Source of the DNA: an uncultured Vibrio sp.
GTDB taxonomy: Bacteria; Pseudomonadota; Gammaproteobacteria; Enterobacterales; Vibrionaceae
Assembly: GCA_947504195.1 (NCBI GenBank)
Contig: CANNGN010000002.1
Coordinates: 558,001 to 622,000 of the forward strand
Direction: 5' to 3'
DNA: 64,000 bases
Below the pieces are notes generated by a model. It made no database searches, was not told the DNA's origin, and saw only the letters and a program-made list of their open reading frames with translations. Position 1 is the first letter of the stretch. Every line of letters begins with the position of its first letter. Below, piece after piece: positions 1-9,911 of this stretch. Made by a program: the position numbers and the translations under genes.

Positions 1-1263
1 TTTATCTTGTAAATATCTCGTTGAGATATCCTGAAAACTCCCAATTACCCATTCACCTTGTAAGAGAGCTGTGACACTAAACCAGCGCTTTTTATCTACA
101 TCGAAACAAACGACGGTATTTATTTCATCTCCATTGCCAAGATTATCAAATGCCAATTTTAATGGTTCAAAGTCTTGTGTTGTAATGACACTCGCTAAAT
201 AAGACCAAGTGACCGATTGATTTAATGTTAAGTCTAGCATTTCAAGGAAATTGGTTGAACATACCCATTGTCCTGTCGTTTGATGACAACGAAAGCTACC
301 CAGCTTCGATATTTTCTCAGCTTCATTTAACTGACTTTTCGCTTCGATTTCCTTGGTAATATCATATGCGAACCCAATGTAACCTTCTGTTTGTCCGAGT
401 ACATTTTTAACCGGAGTTATAGTGCTATGAAGCCAAAATAGTTCGCCAGTTTTGGTTCGATTACATATATCGCCTTGCCATACCTGTCCCTTTATTAACT
501 GATGCCACATGTCAGCATAAAATTTAGGTGATTGATGCTTACTCTTAAAAATTCGATGGGTCTGTCCGATAACTTCCTCTCGCGTGAACTTCGCGATATG
601 TAAAAAATTATCGTTAATCTCTGTTATGACACCTTGCGCATCAGTAGTCGATATAAGACTAAAATGATTCAGGCTCTTGTGCAGTGCTGTAAGCCGATTG
701 GTTTGGGCATCCAATTCACGAGATGTCGTTCGTAATTGTTCAAACTGGGCAATTTTATCGGCTGCAGCCAGCGCCCGCCCAAACTGATCCGCCAATACAC
801 TAGTGAAGACAATATCACCTTCTGTCCAAGTCCTAACTTCATTCATATGCTCACAACAAACAACGCCCACTGTGGCCCCGTTTCGGCGAATAGGTGCGTC
901 CAGCATTGATTTGATATTCAGGACGTCTAAATACCCAATACAAAATTCTGACGTCAGAGGATCGTTAACCGCATCATTGGCACATATCACGATCTCGTCA
1001 TCAAGCGCCGAAAAATAACGAGGAAAATTGTCTCTGTTGAGTTGAAGCTCGGTATCTCGAGTTCGGTGCTGTTTATCTATCACTAACTGAGAATGAAGAT
1101 AACTACGTTCTGAATCACCATCTAACCAAATACCAGCTCGCTGAATTTCAAGCCCAGTAATCAAACTTGTTACTATCAGCTCGCTCGCTTCTTCTAACAA
1201 ACCACCATCGATAACTTTACTCATCATTATCGTGTTAAGCAGTTGCTGTTGTAATGGGTTCAT
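1..1263 (-). CDS. GAF/PAS sensor protein, partial (C-terminus beyond the left edge)
   Basis: An open frame begins at ATG 1263 (MNPLQQQLLNTI) and runs without a stop to base 1, giving 421 visible codons. Residues of roughly 20-180 look like a GAF domain, with the typical motif VGVVCCEHMNEVRTW near its end. A short helical linker follows, then a PAS domain with a PAC-like segment (FWLHSTITPVKNV, then EGYIGFAYDIT). A second PAS-like module begins (SKLGSFRCHQTTGQWVCS) and is cut by the window edge. Proteins with this architecture are cytoplasmic sensors that usually end in a histidine kinase, GGDEF or EAL domain. The output domain is not visible here, so I give no specific function. Confidence 0.8.
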   Translation of the reverse strand, partial: MNPLQQQLLNTIMMSKVIDGGLLEEASELIVTSLITGLEIQRAGIWLDGDSERSYLHSQLVIDKQHRTRDTELQLNRDNFPRYFSALDDEIVICANDAVNDPLTSEFCIGYLDVLNIKSMLDAPIRRNGATVGVVCCEHMNEVRTWTEGDIVFTSVLADQFGRALAAADKIAQFEQLRTTSRELDAQTNRLTALHKSLNHFSLISTTDAQGVITEINDNFLHIAKFTREEVIGQTHRIFKSKHQSPKFYADMWHQLIKGQVWQGDICNRTKTGELFWLHSTITPVKNVLGQTEGYIGFAYDITKEIEAKSQLNEAEKISKLGSFRCHQTTGQWVCSTNFLEMLDLTLNQSVTWSYLASVITTQDFEPLKLAFDNLGNGDEINTVVCFDVDKKRWFSVTALLQGEWVIGSFQDISTRYLQDK

Positions 1264-1414
1264 GATGTATCGGCCTACACTTAAGTATTTTAATTATTAT
1301 TATAGTCATTAACTCTCAACCTTGCCTCTTGACCGCTACAACAAACGAGCTCCGTCGAATATCCAAAATTCATGAACTCTATACGCCTGCGATTGCAGAG
1401 TACCAGAAACCAAA

Positions 1415-1444
1415 AAACCCCTAAACACGATGGTTTAGGGGTTT
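1415..1444 (-). terminator. Rho-independent terminator of the acyl-CoA ligase gene
   Basis: A perfect 12-bp stem (aaacccctaaac at 1415-1426 with gtttaggggttt at 1433-1444) has a 6-nt loop. Read on the minus strand it is followed by a run of Ts (the A-run at 1412-1417). It lies about 40 bp after the stop codon at 1482. Confidence 0.85.
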
Positions 1445-1481
1445 AAAAATAAATGGACATCATACAAGATTAAGTTAGAGG

Positions 1482-3299
1482 CTACTCATCTTGTTTCTTT
1501 TTAGGTTTCTCACAATACATATCTTCAATTTCGACTTCATAACGTTGGTTGATCACCTTACGACGAAGCTTTTGTGTCGGAGTCAGTTCGCCCTTATCCA
1601 TAGAAAATGCCTTTGGCAACAAGGTGAATTTTTTCACTTGCTCAAACTTAGCAAGATCTTTTTGCAGTTCAGCTACTCGCTTTTCTAGCATTTCAACGAT
1701 ATGACTGTGTTTTAACAATTCAATTCGATCTTGATATTTAATGTTGAGCTCTTTGGCATATTCTTCAAGTGATTCGAAACTTGGCACAATTAACGCAGAT
1801 ACAAACTTACGAGTGTCTGCAATAATTGCAATTTGCTCAATAAAGTGATCTTTGCCAATTGCTCCTTCAACAACTTGAGGTGCAATATACTTACCACCGG
1901 AGGTTTTCATTAACTCTTTAATTCGGTCAGTAATGAATAAGTTACCTTGCTCGTCAAACTCTCCTGCATCACCTGTTTTAAGGTAGCCATCTTGATCGAA
2001 TGTCGCCGCAGTTTCTTCCGGCATTTTGTAATATCCGCGCATTACCATTGGGCCACGGACTAATATTTCATTTTCAGGCCCAATTTTAATGTCGGTTCCA
2101 GGCATTGGCTTACCAATTGAGTCCGGATCAAATATATCGTCGTTCCAACATGATAACGTTGCAGTGGTTTCTGTCATTCCGTAACCCAGTTTGACATTAA
2201 TTCCGATTGCGTGAAAAAACCGCCCTATCGTCGTATCAAGCTTGGCACCACCACATGGCATAAACTTAATATTTCCACCAAGTAATGCTCTTAATTTGGC
2301 TAGTACTGCTTTGTCAGCGAGTTTGTAGCTCTGTTTCAATAGGAACGAAGGTTTTCGTCCTTCCTGCTTACATGCAGAAATACGAGCGCCCATATTCACC
2401 GCCCACGTAAATACCAATTTACGATGAAACGGAGCTCGCGACACTTTTTCATGAATCGCTGAGAATATTTTTTCATAAAACCTCGGTACCGCGCACATCA
2501 CAGTTGGACGAACGTCACTCAATGCGTCACGAACTTGCATTGTATCTTGCAAATAACAAACGGTCGCACCGCGATACAAGACATAGAAACACCAAGCGCG
2601 CTCATAGACATGTGATAAAGGTAAGAAGCAGAGTGAGATATCTTCATCAGTCACTACCATTCGTTGATCGTGGCCGTTTAACTGTGATCCCATATTGGTA
2701 TAATCGAGCATTACCCCTTTAGGTCGCCCAGTCGTACCGGAAGTGTATATTAATGTGAATAAATCATTGTTATTGGCTTGGTCTAGGCGCTCTTCGAATT
2801 GAGATTGAAATGCAGGTCCACCGGTTTCTATAAACGCATCCCAAGAAAGGCTATGGGTGTTTTCCTGTAGAATAACCTCGTCACTCATAACAACGATCAA
2901 CTTGAGTTCATCACAGGATTCAAAAATGGACTCCGCTGAATCATACTGAGCTTGCTCACCGACAAAGAGAATTTTCACATCAGCATCGTTGAGAACATAC
3001 GCTGATTGTTCAGCGGTATTTGTAGGATATATAGGAACGGTGATCGCGCGAACCTGTAATGCGCCAATGTCAGCGATCGTCCACTTCATCATATTGTTAG
3101 AATAAATACCGACCTTGTCTTGTGACTCTATCCCATGTGCTAACAATGCAAGCGACACGGCATCAAGTTGCTGACCAAATTGAGTCCAGCTAATGCCATT
3201 CCAAACACCTTCATCTTTTTGACGAAGCGCTATCCGGTCACCGCCTTTGGTAACTTGTTTTCTTACAGTTGTAACAACATGAAAATCTAAATTGGTCAT
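1482..3299 (-). CDS. Long-chain fatty acid--CoA ligase / AMP-dependent synthetase (FadD15/FAA1-like)
   Basis: This enzyme should activate fatty acids to acyl-AMP and then acyl-CoA in the cytoplasm. The AMP-binding P-loop [11 protein letters not shown] is clear near residue 190. The adenylation motif GYGMTETTA, the TGD motif in [10 protein letters not shown] and the lysine-bearing hinge [15 protein letters not shown] follow in order. About 605 residues fits the eukaryotic-type long-chain synthetase group, which is longer than classical FadD. I chose ATG 3299 because GGTAG lies 5 nt upstream. An in-frame ATG at 3323 would add 8 residues but has no ribosome-binding site. The gene is monocistronic with its own terminator. 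Confidence 0.9.
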   Translation of the reverse strand: MTNLDFHVVTTVRKQVTKGGDRIALRQKDEGVWNGISWTQFGQQLDAVSLALLAHGIESQDKVGIYSNNMMKWTIADIGALQVRAITVPIYPTNTAEQSAYVLNDADVKILFVGEQAQYDSAESIFESCDELKLIVVMSDEVILQENTHSLSWDAFIETGGPAFQSQFEERLDQANNNDLFTLIYTSGTTGRPKGVMLDYTNMGSQLNGHDQRMVVTDEDISLCFLPLSHVYERAWCFYVLYRGATVCYLQDTMQVRDALSDVRPTVMCAVPRFYEKIFSAIHEKVSRAPFHRKLVFTWAVNMGARISACKQEGRKPSFLLKQSYKLADKAVLAKLRALLGGNIKFMPCGGAKLDTTIGRFFHAIGINVKLGYGMTETTATLSCWNDDIFDPDSIGKPMPGTDIKIGPENEILVRGPMVMRGYYKMPEETAATFDQDGYLKTGDAGEFDEQGNLFITDRIKELMKTSGGKYIAPQVVEGAIGKDHFIEQIAIIADTRKFVSALIVPSFESLEEYAKELNIKYQDRIELLKHSHIVEMLEKRVAELQKDLAKFEQVKKFTLLPKAFSMDKGELTPTQKLRRKVINQRYEVEIEDMYCEKPKKKQDE

Positions 3300-3667
3300 A
3301 TTTTCTACCTTTGGCTTACACATGTAAGCTTAAACAGGCGGTAAGTGTACATTCAGCAATATAAAAGGCAACTAATGAAACATGTTCTGTATCCCATAAC
3401 CTTCATTCGGGCTAAGCTTTTACTTCGTCCCTTAATAATGTAGTACCTACAGGGCTTATCTCAGCGATAGGTGTGGCATTATTGTTACGCCAAAATGAAA
3501 AATGTAACGACAATTTAACAAAAAGAGAAAGGTTAATCATGAAAAAAGTGTAAATGGTAGGAAAACCAACGACGGCCTAATAGAAAGGAACTAGCACAGA
3601 TCGAGTTCTAGTAGCATGCATGTGATTATCGATTAATTCCGTGTCTTGCGATACACAGCAGTTACTG
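3300..3667. other. Intergenic region, 368 bp
   Basis: This gap between two minus-strand genes should hold the promoter of the acyl-CoA ligase. I see no convincing small gene and no strong terminator for the upstream 597-residue gene. No operator stood out. Confidence 0.4.
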
Positions 3668-5461
3668 CTAAAACTTCCACCCGGCACCAATATAAGCTTG
3701 CCCTGTAGAGTAGTCTAAGTCTTCGGTATATTTAATACTCATGGTCGGTCCTTTACCATTAGAATTTGCCCAGGTTTTCTCCAGCCCAACTTGAACCGTC
3801 GCACTCGAGCCTGGCATGAAGATCGGAAGATCACCTATCGGCGCCTGATAAGCCGTATTGATTGCCCAGAGACTCGATCTATCCTTTAACTCTGCTGACA
3901 AAATACCAGACGTGCCGACATTATATAAAACAACGGTACCATCAGTTGTTAGCTGTAGATCTTCGCCAATCCGAAAGCCGAGATTTGTGCTCCACCTCAT
4001 ATTATCAAAGGCTAAGGTATACCCCTCGGATACATTCACCTCGTTTTCGTAGTCTATATATCCCGACGCTATAACTTCTGATCTCAGAGAAGTATGTTTG
4101 TTTGGGCTATACCATGCACTTTGTAAGCCCAGAGAAAGCGTGGATGTGACTTCGTCATTGGTACCTTCTGTTCGACTGTTATCACTGCTTATCACCGTAT
4201 TGTTCATGTACATCAATTCAATCTCGCCACTGCCAATACCATTCACCGTGATGTTGTCAGTTATGTTTAAGCGTGGCGTTTTTTGAATTGATTTGAGCCT
4301 AAAATACAGGGCTTTCTGCTCTATCGAGACCAATGTTCGTTCGCCTTCTCGGGTGATGCCTGAAAGACCGATTTCCATTGACGAATATTTTGATCTCATT
4401 GTATGGTTTAACGCGACACCAACGACACTGTCGCCAGCGGTAGTTTCTGCTGTGAATAGTGAACCTTGTCCATACGCGGTATCAACGATGGCTTGTTGCA
4501 AGGCGTACGATTTTGAAATATCTCTTTTGCTGTAATCACCATTTGTGACCTCATTGAACACTTGTCCAATCTCGGAAGGAACACGAGCTACCGGAGTACC
4601 TTCATGATCGTAAACCCTAAAATACATTCCAAAGTCTGGCGAATAATTGTCTTGTGTTAGCGCCGCTCCACCTTTCACATCGCCTTCTTGTGTTATGTAT
4701 CCGTAGTTTAATTTCGCTATGCTGCCTGATTCTTCATCTTCAACAACCAAAACTGCGTGGCTCCCCGTCACTTTGGAGTAGCCCACCATATAAATTGAGT
4801 CCTTATCAACGCCAAGTGCGGTTAAGATTTGCGCCTGAGCTAACACAACATCACGACACACGCCGCCAGGATCATCGGTTGAAATACTTGCCAGCATCTC
4901 TTCTATCGTTACGACACCTTCTCCAGAGTCACCGACATTATCTGCACGTTCGTAGTTATAATCTTGGCCAAATACATCACCGAAATAAGATGCTACTTCT
5001 ATCTTGTCGCTAAAAGAGAGATCGTCTTTAACGTTCTCAAGTTCTGTCTTCCAGTTACTTGGGTCGTCGATCATCGATTGGATGACATTCATCGCGCTGA
5101 GGGTATTGCTACTCAATCCGACAGTGCTTGAAGATAAAGAGTGATACGAACTATATGTACCTTCTGAATGGGCGAGACTATCAGGAGAATATGAGGTTCC
5201 AATGAAATAGAAAGAAGAATCATGTTTCCCTCTGCTCGTTTTCACCCTTGGACTTCTCTCATATTTAGGCGAATTGGAACACTCGACACATGAGTCTAAT
5301 GGTGATCTAACCGTGTGGTCTACGTTAATCGCGAGCGTAAACTCGGGGCTCTGAGGCTTTATGGTAGCCAATGGGACTTCACTAAGATCAGCATCATTCG
5401 CGATACTTTGAAACGATATCACTAAACACAGAATGGCAGTTTTTTTAATCACTAGACTCAT
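3668..5461 (-). CDS. Exported transglutaminase-like protein with barrel-like C-terminal region
   Basis: The 597-residue product has an N-terminal signal peptide (KKTAILCLVISFQSIA, cleavage near residue 21). The segment at about 185-260 has a Cys in GGVCRD (C202) and a His in TGSHAVLVV (H235) followed by acidic residues. This is the order of the papain/transglutaminase-like catalytic triad. The remaining 330 residues are rich in short alternating polar/hydrophobic strands and end in Phe (IGAGWKF), as in outer-membrane beta-barrels. A CVECS pair at 58-62 might form a disulfide. I infer a surface or periplasmic enzyme anchored by a barrel. I do not recognise a named family, and the gene stands alone. 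Confidence 0.65.
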   Translation of the reverse strand: MSLVIKKTAILCLVISFQSIANDADLSEVPLATIKPQSPEFTLAINVDHTVRSPLDSCVECSNSPKYERSPRVKTSRGKHDSSFYFIGTSYSPDSLAHSEGTYSSYHSLSSSTVGLSSNTLSAMNVIQSMIDDPSNWKTELENVKDDLSFSDKIEVASYFGDVFGQDYNYERADNVGDSGEGVVTIEEMLASISTDDPGGVCRDVVLAQAQILTALGVDKDSIYMVGYSKVTGSHAVLVVEDEESGSIAKLNYGYITQEGDVKGGAALTQDNYSPDFGMYFRVYDHEGTPVARVPSEIGQVFNEVTNGDYSKRDISKSYALQQAIVDTAYGQGSLFTAETTAGDSVVGVALNHTMRSKYSSMEIGLSGITREGERTLVSIEQKALYFRLKSIQKTPRLNITDNITVNGIGSGEIELMYMNNTVISSDNSRTEGTNDEVTSTLSLGLQSAWYSPNKHTSLRSEVIASGYIDYENEVNVSEGYTLAFDNMRWSTNLGFRIGEDLQLTTDGTVVLYNVGTSGILSAELKDRSSLWAINTAYQAPIGDLPIFMPGSSATVQVGLEKTWANSNGKGPTMSIKYTEDLDYSTGQAYIGAGWKF

Positions 5462-5881
5462 AACAATATCCCGATGAATTTAATTTCCTATCGGCTATTG
5501 CTTTAAATAACTTGAGCGATTTAATTCACTTTATTTTATTGACAAAATTAGCGTTGATAACTAGCACCATGCTGATTGTATACGCAGCTTGTTACTCATC
5601 AATATTAACCTAGTAACATACCCTTCATACTCAACTAAATTACTATTGCTTTCTATTGGGTTTATTTTAGATGCAAAAATAACACTATTGCCTAACGGCC
5701 TAGTTCCCGATTTATTCCTTTTCATGTTAATTTAATAAAAATAATATTTTTCATAAACTTATACCTGTCTTAATAATTAATATCAAAAGTTTAAATGATT
5801 GTTGTTATGTTGCGATATGGCTCTCAGTAAAAATATTATAATAATTTAATATTGATAAAATTTAAATTTTCATAGAAATCG
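5462..5881. promoter_or_regulatory. Divergent AT-rich promoter region (420 bp)
   Basis: This is a strongly AT-rich gap between the divergent 597-residue exported protein gene (minus) and the CdaR-type regulator (plus). It must hold both promoters. I could not assign -35/-10 boxes with confidence and see no gene in it. Confidence 0.4.
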
Positions 5882-6988
5882 ATGAATATTCAACTCAAGG
5901 AAAGTTTGGCACAACGTATTGTTGAAGGCGCAAATAAAATCACCAACTATCCAATAAGTGTTATGGATAAAGATGGTTATATTATTGCGTCAACAAACCC
6001 TGCTCGTTTATATCAAAAACATGGCGGAGCAATATTGGCGATTAGTGAACAAAAACCGATTGAAATTTCATCGCATATGCTTGCTGAATTTCCCAACGTC
6101 ACACCAGGAATCAATTTACCGATATTATTTAATAAAGAACCCATTGGTGTTATTGGAATTGCTGGACCTTTGGAAGATGTTCGTCCTCTAGGTGAAATGG
6201 TTAAGATGGCGGCCGAACTTGTTGTTGAGTATATGTCAATGATGGACGCCACTCGCTGGAATGAACGCCAAGGAGAAGAGTTTTTACTCGAGTGTATCGA
6301 TTCAGAAACCCCTCCCAATCACATATTAAACCGAGCTTCAATGCTTAAACTTACCTTAGATGAGCCCTTTGCCTTGGTTATCGTTGAAAGCCAAATAGGT
6401 GATGATATTCAAGATAATATCGACATTTTGAAGTCTTGGTCGTCGAAACATATCATGGCAGAGTACACGAATAATATGAGTATTATCTTGATGACAATGT
6501 CAAATAGCGACCGATTTTCTAATGATATAATGGCTGATTGGCAGGGGTTAAAGAATTACTTTGAAGAGTCATTCCCAAGTAATATCATCTGTGCTTTAGG
6601 TAGCATTTACCACAATATTATCGATCTGCCAAAAGCATTTGAAAGTGCGCTAGCTGTTTTGAAATCGGGTAAACGTTTAAAACCTGATAACCATTTTTAT
6701 CAATATTCCGATTTTGAATTACCCGCTTTATTTGATGGTGTATTTAATGAGTGGCAATTTAGTAAAATTCATCACTATGTTGAACTATTAGAATTGACAG
6801 ATCCAAGTTTGATTGACGTATTAATTTGTTGGTATGAACACGATTGTGATATTAAAAAAACATCCTCGAAGTTATTTATTCACCCAAATACATTACGATA
6901 TCGTATTAAGCGAGCTGAAGAAATTTGTCATTTAAATCTATCTGATTATAAAGATAAATGTCGCCTTTATTTTAGTCTAATTCTGTAA
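5882..6988 (+). CDS. CdaR-family (sugar diacid) transcriptional regulator
   Basis: The 368-residue protein opens with the diacid-recognition domain typical of CdaR (LAQRIVEGANKITNYPISV, then DGYIIASTNPARLYQKHGGA and a hydrophobic VIGIAGPLEDVRPLGEMVKM segment). It ends in a PucR-type helix-turn-helix (DIKKTSSKLFIHPNTLRYRIKRAEEI). In E. coli, CdaR activates glucarate/galactarate/glycerate genes. Here the nearest candidate target is the convergent importer-lyase operon ending at 7046. A uronate or aldarate inducer would fit but is inference. The upstream sequence is very AT-rich and no clear Shine-Dalgarno is visible. Confidence 0.88.
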   Translation: MNIQLKESLAQRIVEGANKITNYPISVMDKDGYIIASTNPARLYQKHGGAILAISEQKPIEISSHMLAEFPNVTPGINLPILFNKEPIGVIGIAGPLEDVRPLGEMVKMAAELVVEYMSMMDATRWNERQGEEFLLECIDSETPPNHILNRASMLKLTLDEPFALVIVESQIGDDIQDNIDILKSWSSKHIMAEYTNNMSIILMTMSNSDRFSNDIMADWQGLKNYFEESFPSNIICALGSIYHNIIDLPKAFESALAVLKSGKRLKPDNHFYQYSDFELPALFDGVFNEWQFSKIHHYVELLELTDPSLIDVLICWYEHDCDIKKTSSKLFIHPNTLRYRIKRAEEICHLNLSDYKDKCRLYFSLIL

Positions 6989-7000
6989 TTATTAAACGCT

Positions 7001-7042
7001 AAACCTTCTCAATAAGCATTTTGCTTATTGAGAAGGTTTTTT
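7001..7042. terminator. Bidirectional terminator between the cdaR-like gene and the heparinase-like gene
   Basis: A perfect 17-bp stem (7001-7017 with 7023-7039) has a 5-nt loop and a T-run on the plus side (7037-7042). It sits just after the regulator stop and just before the minus-strand stop at 7046, so it can end both convergent transcripts. Confidence 0.9.
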
Positions 7043-7045
7043 CAA

Positions 7046-9304
7046 CTACACGTCTCTATTACTCAAAATTTCCTCAATAAGTGGAATAACTATTTTCTCC
7101 CCTTGTATTTCGAGTTCTATAGAAGCGCGTTGTGATGACGGATTTGTAGTCATGCGAACTTCAGGAAACTCCACGCCTTCACGAATACAACAAGCAACGA
7201 CAGTGTGTGCTTTGTGAGCAGGCAACTGCCAATCTAGGTGCACGACTCGTTCGCTCGCATCAGTTTCGATTTCCCGAGCAGGAAAGACCATATCCTCTGA
7301 ATAGCCATGAGCTAAGGTCGATTCTGCATCGGAATGGTTAAGTAACTTACACTTATATAAATCTAGATCACGGCGATTATGTGTGAGCAAGATAGTACTG
7401 CTGCTAGAACTCAAGGTCGCGTTAAGTTGGCTATGTAAACGCCAGTTTAAAACTTGTTCGCTCTCTAGACAGATCGAATCGATGATCACCAACCCATATT
7501 CCTCAACCAATACCAACGTACGATAAAAGTGGTTAACTGGCTCGGCATAAGAATGACTTAAGTCCAATGTGACGATCTCGAAGCTCGGTTCATTCCGTCT
7601 CGTTACTACTTCGCCAATCGCTTTTTGATCATCCAATTTTTGACCGGAATTACCAACCAAGGGTAAGTTGTGAGCGATGGTTTGTCGGGTCCACTCACTA
7701 TGATGGCGACTACCAAAGCGATATCCATAACTACCTGTTGGGATTAAAACTCCAACATCACGATCAAAAAATGCAATATTACCTTGGTCTCCATGGCGGT
7801 GAGAACTGTTGCCGAAAGCGCTCGCTCGATAATAAAGAGACATATTACGTCGCATTAGTTTGCCCAGGCCTGCATATGAGTAATAGTGGTTTAGTGTGTG
7901 TTGTTCTTCTATTTTTTTCGCAGTCGGTTTCTTGTTTTTTACATTCAATTCAAACTCCAATTGCGTTGCTGTAGGGACAACGTCGAGCAAGTGAAGTTGA
8001 TAATCATTGATAAGTCGCTCTAATTGCAGTGAGTGCTGGTAGTCGACCGAATCACCAAAGCGCGCCGAATAGATTCTTAACGGGTTTTGTGCAAAGAACC
8101 CTGGCCACTCTTTACCATCACGCTTACACCAGAATCCATCACCAAATGGGTAAATGGCTTGCTCAGGCGTGATAAAATCTCGCGCGAATTTATGGAAGTT
8201 TCTATAAAACGGATGTTCATAAAAAGAGAACCCAGATAACCGTTCAACGCTTAAGAAAAATGGATGATGCCACTTCGTATACGACGATGCATAGAATGGC
8301 CCTTCAACCCAACTGCCATCGATTCCTCCATAAAATGGTAAGATACCTCGATAAATCATGATTGAGTAATTTAACCACTCCTCGCACTCTTCTTTGTCGT
8401 GTTCACGATGCAGGGCTAATGCCGCAACACCTAAATATCCAGAGAGTCTTGAGGTATGTGAATGGCCAGGATATTGTGCAAAATTATCTTGTTCAAGTCG
8501 CTGACGAAGTTGTTTACCAATTCTGACTAACATCGGGCGAATAAAAGCTTTTTCTGATTCATTGAGTAACGGGGCTAACCAATGATAAACAAGGAATAGA
8601 TTACGAGATAACGACAACCCTACTTCATCTCCCCACGTACAAGGACGCAGTAATGACGCGGGGCCTTCTGGGCTCCATTCTGCAAGCTGCAATAATCGAC
8701 TTAACGCTTCATTACCGTGCTTTTGCTCTCCCCAAATTCGGTACAATAATGCATTTACCACTAAGTCCCGATCGATCCATTTTCTCACATTGGCGATGGC
8801 TTCTCGTTTTCCTTCTTCGAGCCCACGTTGATAATGTGATGGATAATAAATTTCAGACATTGGCACAGCTTGAAGCGCAGTTTGCTTCAACTTAGGGTAA
8901 ATATCGAAACACTGTTCTTTGATAGGAGAAACATCTTCATTAAAGTACATCAACCACTGCTCACGACCACTACATTGCTCAAATAGCTCACTCGCGGTGG
9001 GCGCTATGTAATTCGAAAGCGAGTCGTTAATTTCAAATTCAATCCAATCCGAGACATTGTTAGCGTCTATCGTTAAGCGCCACTTATAAATTCCAAACGG
9101 TAGCAGAAAATCAAGCTGCAAAGGCGATTGGACTTGTTGCCAATTCCATTTTTCACCGGTTGTAGAGTTCTCTAACTCTAGGTTGTATAGCGTATTTTCT
9201 CCGCTATCTGGCCAGTTAAAACTAGGCGGGTTAACTGCCGCTGGCGATACGGGACTAGGAGATAAATTTATCTGAAAATCATGGGTTCTTGCTAGATCAA
9301 GCAT
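7046..9304 (-). CDS. Heparinase II/III-family polysaccharide lyase (DUF4962-like N-terminus), cytoplasmic
   Basis: About 752 residues. The N-terminal half resembles the DUF4962 beta-sandwich plus alpha/alpha toroid (FNWPDS near the start; YPGHSHTSRLSGYLGVAAL; GSWVEGPFYASSYTKWHHPF). The C-terminal half has the heparinase II/III signature (SSHRHGDQGNIAFFDRDVGV, then HHSEWTRQTIAHN and GNSGQKLDD). There is no signal peptide, so it probably acts inside the cell on imported uronic-acid oligosaccharides by beta-elimination. I place the start at ATG 9304, preceded by AAGGA. It overlaps the acetyltransferase stop by 8 bp, which suggests translational coupling. An upstream in-frame start at 9337 is less likely. 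The exact substrate (heparan, chondroitin, hyaluronan, alginate or other) cannot be told from sequence. Confidence 0.85.
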   Translation of the reverse strand: MLDLARTHDFQINLSPSPVSPAAVNPPSFNWPDSGENTLYNLELENSTTGEKWNWQQVQSPLQLDFLLPFGIYKWRLTIDANNVSDWIEFEINDSLSNYIAPTASELFEQCSGREQWLMYFNEDVSPIKEQCFDIYPKLKQTALQAVPMSEIYYPSHYQRGLEEGKREAIANVRKWIDRDLVVNALLYRIWGEQKHGNEALSRLLQLAEWSPEGPASLLRPCTWGDEVGLSLSRNLFLVYHWLAPLLNESEKAFIRPMLVRIGKQLRQRLEQDNFAQYPGHSHTSRLSGYLGVAALALHREHDKEECEEWLNYSIMIYRGILPFYGGIDGSWVEGPFYASSYTKWHHPFFLSVERLSGFSFYEHPFYRNFHKFARDFITPEQAIYPFGDGFWCKRDGKEWPGFFAQNPLRIYSARFGDSVDYQHSLQLERLINDYQLHLLDVVPTATQLEFELNVKNKKPTAKKIEEQHTLNHYYSYAGLGKLMRRNMSLYYRASAFGNSSHRHGDQGNIAFFDRDVGVLIPTGSYGYRFGSRHHSEWTRQTIAHNLPLVGNSGQKLDDQKAIGEVVTRRNEPSFEIVTLDLSHSYAEPVNHFYRTLVLVEEYGLVIIDSICLESEQVLNWRLHSQLNATLSSSSSTILLTHNRRDLDLYKCKLLNHSDAESTLAHGYSEDMVFPAREIETDASERVVHLDWQLPAHKAHTVVACCIREGVEFPEVRMTTNPSSQRASIELEIQGEKIVIPLIEEILSNRDV

Positions 9305-9851
9305 TACTATTTTCCTTATGAAACCACTGATATTCACCTGTTAAAGGATCAATGTTGCCAATGATTTTCGCGGGAGTCCCTGCTGCAATACCGTAGGGTG
9401 GAATATCACTTGTCACCACTGAATTGGCGCATATGAGGGAGCATTTACCAATATGACAACCTGGTGTCACAACCACACCAGAGGTTAACCAAACACCGTC
9501 TTCTATCGTTACTTTGCCTTCATCGGTTCTAGCACTAAAATAATCGTCCTGTGGGTCGTAGAGATGGTTACCTGCAACAATACTAACATGAGGACCAACT
9601 AACACATTTTCCCCAATCTGCACATTGCCATTAATATAGCTATATAACCCAATATACGTTTTCTTACCGATCTGATTTTCTTTAATGCGGACAATTGCGC
9701 CAGGTGCTATACGGACATCTTCTGCTAAATGCCCTAATATTTCAGCTCGTTTATTATCGTCTAGATAGTTATTACTCTTATGGCAATAAAGCGTGAACTT
9801 TCTAAACTCTTCATCGCTTAACTCACCACCATGTTTTTTCTGTACTGACAT
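9297..9851 (-). CDS. Hexapeptide-repeat (left-handed beta-helix) O-acetyltransferase
   Basis: The 184-residue protein has the maltose-acetyltransferase/CatB/NodL layout. A short N-terminal helical cap (EFRKFTLYCHKSNNYLDDNKRAEIL) precedes repeated [LIV]-G-x4 turns (IGKKTYIGLYSYINGNVQIG, IGENVLVGPHVSIVAG, IEDGVWLTSGVVV, IGKCSLICANSVV). The family C-terminal motif YGIAAGTPAKIIG follows. It transfers acetyl from acetyl-CoA to a hydroxyl, usually of a sugar. It sits between the binding-protein gene and the lyase, so its acceptor may be a sugar released or imported by this operon, which is inference. Confidence 0.85.
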   Translation of the reverse strand: MSVQKKHGGELSDEEFRKFTLYCHKSNNYLDDNKRAEILGHLAEDVRIAPGAIVRIKENQIGKKTYIGLYSYINGNVQIGENVLVGPHVSIVAGNHLYDPQDDYFSARTDEGKVTIEDGVWLTSGVVVTPGCHIGKCSLICANSVVTSDIPPYGIAAGTPAKIIGNIDPLTGEYQWFHKENSNA

Positions 9852-9878
9852 CGGCTAGATCCATTAAGGTTTAAAATA

Positions 9879-9904
9879 GGGACTTGCTCCGTAAAGCAAG
9901 TCCC
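9879..9904 (-). terminator. Intercistronic hairpin after the binding-protein gene (partial terminator or mRNA stabiliser)
   Basis: A perfect 10-bp stem (gggacttgct 9879-9888 with agcaagtccc 9895-9904) has a 6-nt loop and only a short T stretch (TATTTTAAA on the minus strand). It lies 8 bp after the binding-protein stop codon. Such hairpins often raise binding-protein mRNA relative to downstream genes. Confidence 0.65.
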
Positions 9905-9911
9905 GAACGCT

